64,000 nt of DNA from contig NZ_FQZB01000023.1 of the NCBI RefSeq assembly GCF_900141845.1, forward strand, positions 4,513-68,512, given 5' to 3'. Below the pieces are notes generated by a model. The model saw only the letters and a program-made list of their open reading frames with translations. It had not been told where the DNA came from and searched no databases. This document shows, piece after piece, positions 34,256-42,419 of the stretch. Both the position numbers and the translations under genes were made by a program. The stretch is from Clostridium cavendishii DSM 21758. Its GTDB lineage: Bacteria > Bacillota > Clostridia > Clostridiales > Clostridiaceae. Within the stretch, counting starts at the first letter, position 1; every line of letters starts with the position of its first letter.

Positions 34256-36295
34256 TTACACCTCTTTAATCATAAATTTTTCTACAAGATTATTTAAACT
34301 ATTTGCCATAGCGCTAGTCTCTTCAGCACTGGCAGCCAAATTTTGAATCGCTGCTGATTGTTCTTCAGTAGATGCAGAAACCTCTTCACTATGTGCTACT
34401 GTTGTTTCTGCAATAGTTGCAACTGAGTCTATAAGTTTTACTATTTTATCAGAACTTGCAACTTCATCTCTAGTAACATCTGCTATTGAATTAATATCTT
34501 TCACTATTTGCTCTACTGCACTTATTATGTTAATAAAAGAATCATCCGTTTCACTTGCTATAACTACCCCATTATCTACAGCTTGTTTACCAATACTCAT
34601 CGATTTTACAGCTTTATCTATTTCCATTACCATTTCGTTTACTAATGAAGAGATTTCATTAGAACCAATATTAGTTTGCTCTGAAAGCTTACGTACCTCA
34701 TCAGCGACTACTGTAAAACCTTTTCCATGCTCTCCAGCTCTAGCCGCTTCAATGGCTGCATTTAAAGCTAATAGATTTGTTTGAGTTGAAATATTATTAA
34801 TTGTGCTAATAATTCCATTAACTTTTTTAGAAAGTTCATTAAGCACTTCTAAAATTTCAGCTGTTTCAGTAGTTACTTTATTAATGTCTTTAATAGCTGC
34901 AACCGTTCTATTAACCTTAACCCTTCCCTCCTTAGCCACACTCATAGTATTTTCAGAATTATTTTTTGCTGTACATGCTCTATTTTGGGCTATTTGAACT
35001 AAACTTGAAAGTTGAACTAAAACTTCCGAAGTTTCAATTATAGAATTATTTTGATTTTCTGCATTTGCTGCCACTTCCTGTATACTAGAAGTAATTTCTT
35101 CGGTGGATGTATTTATTTCTTCACTAGAAGCTGATATTTCTTCTGAGGATGCCGTAAGCTCTTCGGAACCCTTTCTAACATTAGCTATTATTTCTGTTTG
35201 ATGTTCAATCATTCCATTAAAATATTCACCTAAAGTTTGTATCTCATCTCTTGTCCTTATATCAGCTCTCCCTGTTAAATCACCATCTCCGGCTTTAATC
35301 ATTAAATCCTCTAAATGCTTAATTGGTCTTATTATATTTCTTGTTGTAAATAAATAGCTTAATGCTACAGAAATAATTAAGGCAATTACACCTATAATTA
35401 CAGTATTTATCCTAATTGCTCTTGCTGGAGCCATATATTCATCATAATTTGCAGTTATTACTACTACAAAATTGTTAACTGGTGTGAAGCTTACAAATTT
35501 ATATGCTCCCTCATAAGTGTAATATCCTGAATCCGTTTTACCAGATTTCATTTTATCTACTAACGCTTTTAATTCAACATTAGTTGTTTCACCTGCATTT
35601 TCTTTAAGTATTTTTTCATTTTTAGGATGATATACAATCAATCCATTTTTATCAATCATATATGCATAACCGCTTTCACCAACTTTAACCTTAGCTACAT
35701 CTTTACAAATACTATCAAATTTAATAGTACCAACTACAGTACCCACAATTTTATCATTATATTTCAATGGATAAGCTATTGCCATTATAGGCTTTTGGGT
35801 TACTTTTGATAATAAAATATTACTTACATTTTTCTCTCCTTCTAATGCCTTTTTTACATATTCCCTATCACTTAAATCTATATTACCGGTTACATCACCA
35901 CTACTAACTACTACTTTACCTAAACTATCTGTAACAACTAAAGTTTCAATTAAGCCGCTATGTTGTAGCTGTATTGTTTTTAGATAGTTATTATCATCTT
36001 CTATATCTTTATTTGAACCTGATGCATTTAAAGCTAGACCTTTGTCTAAGCTTAAAATGTTAACACAATTCTCTACTCCTTTAATTGATTCCTCAACAAT
36101 TTGTGATGTTTGATTAGTATTTTGTTTTAATTGTTGTTCAATTGAACTTTGCATAGATTTTGAAGTAATAATAGATGAAAAAACACCTAAGATAACTACT
36201 ACAATAGTTATAATACTTAAAAATAGTAGAAACATTTTTGTACTTAGACTCTTCTTCTTATTTGTATCTTCTTTTCTTTTTAACTTCTTATTCAT
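34256..36295 (-). CDS. Methyl-accepting chemotaxis protein with dCache sensor
   Basis: Transmembrane receptor of 679 residues. Order: membrane segment 1 (KMFLLFLSIITIVVVILGVFSS), extracellular double-Cache domain about 45-290 (SDREYVKKALEGEKNVSNILLS, SGYAYMIDKNGLIVYHP), membrane segment 2 (TVIIGVIALIISVALSYLF), HAMP (IIRPIKHLEDLMIKAGDGDL), and a long signalling coiled coil. The hairpin tip that touches CheA and CheW is intact (STQTNLLALNAAIEAARAGE). It sits between kinase and STAS genes of a partner-switching operon rather than near che genes, which is unusual. Ligand class for dCache is often small molecules such as amino acids. Confidence 0.92.
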   Translation of the reverse strand: MNKKLKRKEDTNKKKSLSTKMFLLFLSIITIVVVILGVFSSIITSKSMQSSIEQQLKQNTNQTSQIVEESIKGVENCVNILSLDKGLALNASGSNKDIEDDNNYLKTIQLQHSGLIETLVVTDSLGKVVVSSGDVTGNIDLSDREYVKKALEGEKNVSNILLSKVTQKPIMAIAYPLKYNDKIVGTVVGTIKFDSICKDVAKVKVGESGYAYMIDKNGLIVYHPKNEKILKENAGETTNVELKALVDKMKSGKTDSGYYTYEGAYKFVSFTPVNNFVVVITANYDEYMAPARAIRINTVIIGVIALIISVALSYLFTTRNIIRPIKHLEDLMIKAGDGDLTGRADIRTRDEIQTLGEYFNGMIEHQTEIIANVRKGSEELTASSEEISASSEEINTSTEEITSSIQEVAANAENQNNSIIETSEVLVQLSSLVQIAQNRACTAKNNSENTMSVAKEGRVKVNRTVAAIKDINKVTTETAEILEVLNELSKKVNGIISTINNISTQTNLLALNAAIEAARAGEHGKGFTVVADEVRKLSEQTNIGSNEISSLVNEMVMEIDKAVKSMSIGKQAVDNGVVIASETDDSFINIISAVEQIVKDINSIADVTRDEVASSDKIVKLIDSVATIAETTVAHSEEVSASTEEQSAAIQNLAASAEETSAMANSLNNLVEKFMIKEV

Positions 36296-36322
36296 AATTC
36301 TTCTCCCGCCATACTATAATAT

Positions 36323-36709
36323 TTACACCTTTAACTGTTTTTGCAGAATTAAGACATTATTTTTTACTTCCATCTTATCTGCTATACTACTTATAATAAA
36401 TAAGCCCCTACCACTATTACTTAATATATCCTCCTCTAAAGCTGTATCATATATTTGTGTCTCATGAAATCCATTCCCACAATCCTCTATTTCAAAATTT
36501 ATATATGTACCATAATAAAAATATCTTAAATATATAGGTTTATTCTTATCCCCTTTATTTCCATGTTTAAAAGAATTTGTTAAAGCTTCAGTGAGCATTA
36601 ATCTAATATCAAAGCCATCATTACAAACACCTAAATCACAAATAATTTCATCTATAGTTTCTTTATATTTAGATAACCCATATAAAATAAATTCACCCTT
36701 CCTCCTCAC
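36323..36709 (-). CDS. RsbW/SpoIIAB-like serine protein kinase (HATPase)
   Basis: A 128-residue GHKL-fold kinase of the anti-sigma type. The N box is MLTEALTNSFKHGNKGD (Glu, Asn) and the G1 box is FEIEDCGNGFHE; the G2-like stretch is NSGRGLFIISSIADKM. These match the RsbW family, which phosphorylates STAS partners. Start is GTG after AAGGAGTGGTATC, with only 11 bases from the phosphatase stop. It lies between phosphatase and chemoreceptor genes. A sigma-binding role is possible but no sigma gene is seen. Confidence 0.88.
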   Translation of the reverse strand: MRRKGEFILYGLSKYKETIDEIICDLGVCNDGFDIRLMLTEALTNSFKHGNKGDKNKPIYLRYFYYGTYINFEIEDCGNGFHETQIYDTALEEDILSNSGRGLFIISSIADKMEVKNNVLILQKQLKV

Positions 36710-36720
36710 GATACCACTCC

Positions 36721-38175
36721 TTATTTTATTTCTAATGCAACTAATGTACAGTCATCCTTCAATCCATCTAACTCCGTTAACATATTAATTAAAAAATTAT
36801 TTAAATAATTTTTCAGCTCACTTATGTTACTAGCTTTGTAGCATTCTTTTTCCATTTCATCATGAAGTATGAAATCTAATCCATCCGTAAAAAAATAAAA
36901 TTTATCTTTTGGTTTAAAATTAATTATTATTTCATCAAATAGGCTATCTTCAAACATACCTAAAAAAGGACCTCTTACAACTTTTTTTTCATATTGCTCA
37001 TTTGTCTGAAAAATAAATTCATTAATTCCTGCGCCTACTACTATTGATCTATTATTTTTAAAATCCAATTTAAAACAGCATGCTGCAATATAACTATCCC
37101 CCAAATAGTTGACTATTTTACTATTTAAATAATCTATTATAGTATTAGGTTCCTGACTATTTAAAACTGCTTCATTAAATAAAACATTACATGCAGATAT
37201 ATTTAGAGCCGCTGTAAGTCCTTTCCCTTTCACATCTCCTATTATGCCAATAACACTATCTTCATCAATTTTATTTATATTATAGAAGTCACCACTCACT
37301 GTTTTTGCTGGTATATAAATTCTTTCCATATAAGCCTTATCCTTTAAAGGAAACTGTTGCTGCAAAGCCATTTTCTGAATTTTAGCTACTGAACCTAAAC
37401 TGCTTTTCATTTTAGTAATTTCTCTCATTATAGAAAGAATTGCTGGCTTTTCTTTATACAATATATAACTTGAAGATACTTCAAAATCAACTAATCTTCC
37501 ATTATCTAAAAGAACCTTGTAGTCAAATATTGTTTTAGTTTTTTTAGACTTCAAAATTTTTTCCATTCTTTTTTCTATAACCTTTTCATAGTTTGGAACT
37601 AAGCTATGAATATTTTTTCCGATAACATTGTTATAATATTTCGATGCTATCTCATTAGCTAAAACTATTTTATTATCCACAATAATAAGAACGGGTTCCG
37701 GAAAGATATTGAAAATCTCCTCATATTTTTCTTGGGTCTTTTCTAACTTATTCTCAAAAAATTCTTTTTCAGTAATTTCCCTTAACTTCTTAACAATCAA
37801 AATTGGATCACCACTATAATCTAATATAGGTCTATATATACACTCCATATATTTGTTAAGTTCTTTTATATATTTTTGAAATTTTTGAGTTTCTCTAGTT
37901 ACAATTGCCTTTTGATGAAAACATTCGTTACAATCTTGTCCTATATTTAACACTTCACACAACTTTTTCCCATGTATTTCATCAGATGTTTTATTATAAT
38001 ATCTATACAAAGTTTCATTACAAAAAATAATTGTTTTATCTAAATTACATATTGCTACCATATCAGAAATATTATTTATTCTTGCTTTAAGAATTTTTTC
38101 ATGAATATGCATCCATTCATTCATATCCTTATTTTTGTCAATGTGTTCTCTTTCAAACTTTTCCACACTATTCAC
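36721..38175 (-). CDS. PAS-PAS-PP2C (SpoIIE/RsbU-type) serine phosphatase
   Basis: Cytoplasmic phosphatase of 484 residues. Two PAS domains (about 35-130 and 145-255), the first holding CNLDKTIIFCNETLYRYYN and a CNECFH cluster. The SpoIIE/PP2C domain covers about 285-484 with metal motifs SGDFYNINKID, GIIGDVKGKGLTAALN, FFTDGLDFIL and DDCTLVALEI. It should dephosphorylate the STAS protein encoded at the end of the operon. No membrane segment, so input comes via the PAS domains. The two cysteines might bind metal or respond to redox; that is a guess. Confidence 0.9.
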   Translation of the reverse strand: MNSVEKFEREHIDKNKDMNEWMHIHEKILKARINNISDMVAICNLDKTIIFCNETLYRYYNKTSDEIHGKKLCEVLNIGQDCNECFHQKAIVTRETQKFQKYIKELNKYMECIYRPILDYSGDPILIVKKLREITEKEFFENKLEKTQEKYEEIFNIFPEPVLIIVDNKIVLANEIASKYYNNVIGKNIHSLVPNYEKVIEKRMEKILKSKKTKTIFDYKVLLDNGRLVDFEVSSSYILYKEKPAILSIMREITKMKSSLGSVAKIQKMALQQQFPLKDKAYMERIYIPAKTVSGDFYNINKIDEDSVIGIIGDVKGKGLTAALNISACNVLFNEAVLNSQEPNTIIDYLNSKIVNYLGDSYIAACCFKLDFKNNRSIVVGAGINEFIFQTNEQYEKKVVRGPFLGMFEDSLFDEIIINFKPKDKFYFFTDGLDFILHDEMEKECYKASNISELKNYLNNFLINMLTELDGLKDDCTLVALEIK

Positions 38176-38471
38176 CTCTATATTCTTATATAATTATTTG
38201 GCTATTCTATTTTTTATGTTTTATGACATTTTAAATTATATTAAACATTATATTACAAATCTAACTATTTTAAAACTAGTCCAAAAGTAATAAAAAGAAG
38301 AAATTTACAATATTTTTTACTATTATCCTATTTTAAGTAATAAAATGTTATATTTTATTATAAATATAATTAATTAATTTAAAAATCTAAAAGCCATTAA
38401 TTTTACTTTTAATAAAGCAAGATATTCTTATAATCCGACTCATAATTATAAACAATTTCTATATAAAAAAA
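38176..38471. other. AT-rich promoter region of the partner-switching operon
   Basis: Gap of about 330 bases with the terminator of the diguanylate cyclase gene at its right end. It must hold the operon promoter, but very AT-rich sequence gives many weak -10 matches and I cannot choose one. No reading frame or RNA family was recognised. Confidence 0.35.
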
Positions 38472-38500
38472 TACAAGCTTAATTATAATAATAAGCTTGT
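38472..38500 (-). terminator. Terminator of the diguanylate cyclase gene
   Basis: ACAAGCTTA and TAAGCTTGT arms (9 bp, extendable) with an 11-base loop and a T-run on the minus strand, directly after the gene. Confidence 0.85.
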
Positions 38501-38506
38501 AAAAAT

Positions 38507-40336
38507 TTATATTTCTATTTTATTTTTTCCGTTACTCTTTGCCTTATATAAAAGTTTATCTACCTTTTCTATAAAAACATCTATTTCACTTCCGTCATAA
38601 CTCTTAAATCCCCCACTGATACTTATCTTAAGCTCTTTATTAGGCATATATTTAAAAGTTTTTCTCTCTATTTCATAGCGTATGTTATTTATAATTTCTA
38701 AAGAATTTATATATGTTTTTTCCCTAAACACTATTATAAATTCTTCTCCTCCAAATCTAATAATAAAATCATCATTAGTTATATTTTCTATTAATATTTT
38801 ACTTATTTGTTTTAAAACAGTATCCCCTATAATATGTCCAAATTTATCATTTATATTTTTAAAATCATCTATATCTATCATAGCCATTTGAAATTCTTCT
38901 TTATTATCTATTAATTTCTTAAGTTTTCCATAGCCAAAAGATTTTGTACAACACTTAGTTAAATAATCTAAATTAGCTAACTTTTTAAGTTTTTCCTCAC
39001 TTAATTTTCTTCTTTTAATCTCAAGAAATAACCGTTTAACCATTATAGTCATTATTACTGTTGATAATATTAAAACTACTAACAATGAATTTTTAAAATT
39101 ATTCTTTACTAGTATTGCATCCTTTTCCCTTTGAAGTGCTTCTAATTTTTCTTCATTCACTGTATTGTTTATATCTACTATAGAACTTATCAAATTTCTT
39201 ATAGTATCTTCACTAAAACGTTTTTCACTATTTTCTAAATAATCATCATAGTACTTTTTATAATCAAAATCTTTAAATTCATATTTTATTGCTAGAATAT
39301 CTTTTGCTTGTTTAGCTGCATCTACACAATTGTTATTAGCTTTAAAGCCGTCTAAAGCTTTATCATAATATATTTTTGCATTTTTAAAATCTTTTATTTT
39401 TACATAATAATCTCCATAATATCTATACACATATAAAATATTTCTATTATCCCCTACTCTATTAAAAAAATCCTCAGCTTGTTTTAAATAAGATAGAACT
39501 TTGTCCAATTTATTACTTTCAAGATTTGATATAGCTAGATTTATAGCCATTCCATCACTTATATCTGTACCATTTTCTTTATCATAACTTTTATATGACT
39601 CATATACTTTATTTGAATATTCCTCTAATTTCTCTTTATCCTTTATCATTTCATAATAAATTAGTTTAGAATACAGAACCTTTATTTTCATATCTTTATT
39701 CAATTTCTCTTCATCAAATTTCTCTATTTCATTAAAATATTTTTTAGCTTTATCCTCTATTGAATTTTCTGCATATATTTGTATGAAGTTTGCATATATA
39801 TTTAGTTTAATATCACTCTCATTATAATTGAATATCTCTTTTAATCGTACCCTATCCATTTTAATCATTTCTATAAATTTATAAGAATATTTAAGTCCTT
39901 CACTATAATTTTTAATATCTAAATAATATTCTGATCTTTCCATATATAGATTACATAATGGTGCTTTTCCATATTTATCTGATTTATATTTTTCTTCTGC
40001 CATATCATAATACTTATCAGCTTCGTTATTATCACCTTTAATATTATAGCAAAAAGCCAATGCCTGTAATTCATTTCCTTGTTTTATCAAATCATTATTC
40101 GATTTATATTGTTCCTTTAACTCTTCAATTTCTTTATCTACTCCTTTAACAGCTCTTTTTTCTGTTATATTTAAAAATTTTAGAGTATCATCTAGTATAG
40201 TTTTTTGCACTTCAATTTCATGATTAACCTTTTGCTTTTCCATGTTATTAAATAATATATAAACAGCTAATATAAATATCATTACTATAATTGCTATTAA
40301 TACTAATGTTCTCACTTTATATTTTTTATTAAACAT
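38507..40336 (-). CDS. Membrane TPR-GGDEF diguanylate cyclase
   Basis: A 609-residue protein predicted to make cyclic di-GMP. An N-terminal membrane segment (VLIAIIVMIFILAVYILF) leads into about 370 residues of tetratricopeptide-type helical repeats (for example NILYVYRYYGDYYVKIKDFKNAKIYYDKAL). A second membrane segment (SLLVVLILSTVIMTIMV) precedes the GGDEF domain (LANLDYLTKCCTKSFGYGKL to KSNGKNKIEI). The active site is FGGEEF. The usual RxxD inhibition site is not present (TNDD instead of RxxD), so product inhibition may be absent. The TPR part would lie outside the membrane. Monocistronic. Confidence 0.88.
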   Translation of the reverse strand: MFNKKYKVRTLVLIAIIVMIFILAVYILFNNMEKQKVNHEIEVQKTILDDTLKFLNITEKRAVKGVDKEIEELKEQYKSNNDLIKQGNELQALAFCYNIKGDNNEADKYYDMAEEKYKSDKYGKAPLCNLYMERSEYYLDIKNYSEGLKYSYKFIEMIKMDRVRLKEIFNYNESDIKLNIYANFIQIYAENSIEDKAKKYFNEIEKFDEEKLNKDMKIKVLYSKLIYYEMIKDKEKLEEYSNKVYESYKSYDKENGTDISDGMAINLAISNLESNKLDKVLSYLKQAEDFFNRVGDNRNILYVYRYYGDYYVKIKDFKNAKIYYDKALDGFKANNNCVDAAKQAKDILAIKYEFKDFDYKKYYDDYLENSEKRFSEDTIRNLISSIVDINNTVNEEKLEALQREKDAILVKNNFKNSLLVVLILSTVIMTIMVKRLFLEIKRRKLSEEKLKKLANLDYLTKCCTKSFGYGKLKKLIDNKEEFQMAMIDIDDFKNINDKFGHIIGDTVLKQISKILIENITNDDFIIRFGGEEFIIVFREKTYINSLEIINNIRYEIERKTFKYMPNKELKISISGGFKSYDGSEIDVFIEKVDKLLYKAKSNGKNKIEI

Positions 40337-40524
40337 TAATGTAACCCTCTGTATTCTTATAATTTATTAAAATAATTAATTCTATACTTATAAGTATACT
40401 TAATACTTGTAATTTCTTCAATTATTTTTAATAAATTCAATTTTATGTAAATAATCTATATAACTAATAAATTTCATATAAATTATTACTTTTTAACTTT
40501 AACCATAGTTATCATAATATACTA

Positions 40525-40554
40525 GAGCAGTACTCCCCTTAAAAAGCACTGCTC
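40525..40554 (-). terminator. Terminator of the CODH-associated operon
   Basis: GAGCAGT and ACTGCTC arms, extended by a few pairs toward AGTGCTTTTT; located directly after the FAD oxidoreductase gene. Confidence 0.75.
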
Positions 40555-40563
40555 AAATTTTAT

Positions 40564-41784
40564 CTAATATGAAAAAGCTCCATCTCTTTTTATATTAAAG
40601 AAATCACTATAATCTATATCAAATATATTCTTATTTATTTTTTGAATAGAATGTTTATTTTTAATTAGCTCAGCTAATACGCCACAATAAGAAATATCGC
40701 CCTGTAGAATAGCTCCATAAATCACATCATCTTTATGAATGATTTTTTTATATACATTTCCTCTTTTGAATATATCTACATTATATGAATCATCTGGAGC
40801 ATTAATTAATCCTATAGAAACTGAAGGGACTCCAAAGAAATTCATAGAATTTTTAAATCCAAATTCATCATCAATATATTTTTCGTGTCCACTCATATTG
40901 TATGCTGCAACAGTAGCTTGTTTTACTGCAAGAGGCCAAATACCAATTTTACCAATTACATCTCCAGCTGCATAAACATCTTTATAAGAAGTTTCACACT
41001 TTGAATTTATTATAATTCCTCTGTTCATCTTTTTACTATCTTCATTTATAAACGAAGTATTTGCTCTTACTCCAGCCGCAACTATTACAATATCACCATT
41101 TATTATAGATCCATCTCTAAGTTCAACCCCCTGTACCATTGAACTCTCGTTTATAATAGCCTTTGTAACTCCAACACCTGTGTATATTTCTCCCCCATGC
41201 TTTATTATTTCTGTTTTATACACCTTTGAAGATTCTTCATCTAATTGAAGAGGTAAAATTCTTGGTGCCATTTCTACTATTTTTACTTTTATACCTTTTT
41301 CAATTAGTCCATAAGCAGCATCTATAGCTACTAATCCCCCGCCTATTATTATTGCACTTTTAATCTTCGTTAAGGATTCTTTTATTTGCAATGCATCTTC
41401 AATATTTCTTAAAACATAAACATTCTCACACTCCCTTAATCCCTCTATTGGAGGAATAGTTGAACTTGCTCCAGATGCAATAAGCAATTTATCATAAGCT
41501 ATAGATTTATCATCTTTTGTAACTATTATTTTATCCTCAACGTTTAAATTAATTACTTCTGTTCCCTTTATCCAATTAATATTATACTTTGAAAAGAAAT
41601 CATCTTCTATAAAACTAATTCCTTTAGTATCCCTAATTCCCCCAATAACAAGGTGTAACATACATCTAGAGTAAACTTCTTCATCTTTAGATACTATAGT
41701 AATACTTGAATATTTGTCTAGTTTTCTAAGTGTTTTTGCTGCAGTTATTCCAGCTGCACTAGCACCAATTATTACATAATTCAT
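40564..41784 (-). CDS. FAD-dependent NAD(P)H oxidoreductase of the CODH cluster
   Basis: Flavoprotein of 406 residues in the NADH oxidase/nitrite reductase/rubredoxin reductase class. The FAD motif is MNYVIIGASAAGITAAKTLRK; the NAD motif is SAIIIGGGLVAIDAAYGL; the C-terminal FAD contact is DVYAAGDVIG. A conserved YSRCMLHLV region replaces the redox-active cysteine environment of NADH oxidases. It follows the ferredoxin gene by three bases and likely moves electrons from the CooF-like protein to NAD(P)+. This order (cooS, cooF, NAD(P)H oxidoreductase) is a known clostridial arrangement. Confidence 0.86.
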   Translation of the reverse strand: MNYVIIGASAAGITAAKTLRKLDKYSSITIVSKDEEVYSRCMLHLVIGGIRDTKGISFIEDDFFSKYNINWIKGTEVINLNVEDKIIVTKDDKSIAYDKLLIASGASSTIPPIEGLRECENVYVLRNIEDALQIKESLTKIKSAIIIGGGLVAIDAAYGLIEKGIKVKIVEMAPRILPLQLDEESSKVYKTEIIKHGGEIYTGVGVTKAIINESSMVQGVELRDGSIINGDIVIVAAGVRANTSFINEDSKKMNRGIIINSKCETSYKDVYAAGDVIGKIGIWPLAVKQATVAAYNMSGHEKYIDDEFGFKNSMNFFGVPSVSIGLINAPDDSYNVDIFKRGNVYKKIIHKDDVIYGAILQGDISYCGVLAELIKNKHSIQKINKNIFDIDYSDFFNIKRDGAFSY

Positions 41785-41787
41785 ATA

Positions 41788-42231
41788 TTAAACCTCCTCT
41801 AAATAAATTGCTCCAACAGGACAACTCTCTATACAAGCTGGAGTTTTTCTATCAGGACACATATCACATTTTACTATATGTTTTTTTGTAACTTCATCTG
41901 GTTTTAAAACTCCAAATGGACAAGACATAACACACATATAACAATAAGCACATTTGTCTTTATTATAAGTTACATACCCTGTTTCATCGTCCTTTGTCAT
42001 TGCACCACTCATACATGTTTCTACACATTTAGGTTCATCACAATGTCTACAAAATATAGGAGTAGGTTTATTTTTTGAATCTAATGTTATCCTTGAGCAC
42101 GCCTCATTATGCTTGTCACTAAGATTTAATTTATATATAGATTTGGAAATTGTACTATGCTCACACATACATGCAACTGTACAATTCATACAGCCTGTAC
42201 ACGCATCTTTATTTATCATAATTCTTTTCAT
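41788..42231 (-). CDS. cooF: CooF-like four-cluster 4Fe-4S ferredoxin
   Basis: Electron-transfer protein of 147 residues. Four cysteine groups, each suited to a 4Fe-4S cluster: CTGCMNCTVAC, CRHCDEPKCVETC, CAYCYMCVMSCPFG and CDMCPDRKTPACIESCP. The pattern fits CooF/HycB-type polyferredoxins. Start placed at MKRIMINKDACTGC because GCAGGTGGTG lies eight bases before it; the longer TTG start would put this site inside the gene. It is separated from cooS by a strong hairpin (42293-42339). Confidence 0.9.
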   Translation of the reverse strand: MKRIMINKDACTGCMNCTVACMCEHSTISKSIYKLNLSDKHNEACSRITLDSKNKPTPIFCRHCDEPKCVETCMSGAMTKDDETGYVTYNKDKCAYCYMCVMSCPFGVLKPDEVTKKHIVKCDMCPDRKTPACIESCPVGAIYLEEV

Positions 42232-42292
42232 TAACCACACCACCTGCAAAATAATAAGGATTCAATCATAGAAATGCTTTACATAAGCAATC

Positions 42293-42339
42293 AAAAAAAG
42301 TGAATAGTTGAAAATCGAGAGTTAAAATTCACTTTTTTT
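42293..42339 (-). terminator. Strong hairpin between cooS and cooF
   Basis: Perfect 13-base arms AAAAAAAGTGAAT and ATTCACTTTTTTT around a 21-base loop; on the minus strand it ends in seven T. It should terminate most transcripts leaving cooS, unless read-through or a second promoter feeds cooF. The rest of the gap has a shorter partial repeat (42364-42394) with no recognised role. Confidence 0.85.
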
Positions 42340-42419
42340 AAGTTTATAATTTTTTCAATAAATATCTTTAACTCTCAACTTTCAATTCTCAACTAATTCC
42401 TATTTAAAAATTTAAATTT

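Noticed and set aside
42340..42419. Repeated CTCAACTTTCAATTCTCAAC-like words after cooS, considered as a repeat element
   Set aside because: Only two imperfect short copies plus a weak complement of the hairpin loop; no array or mobile-element structure.
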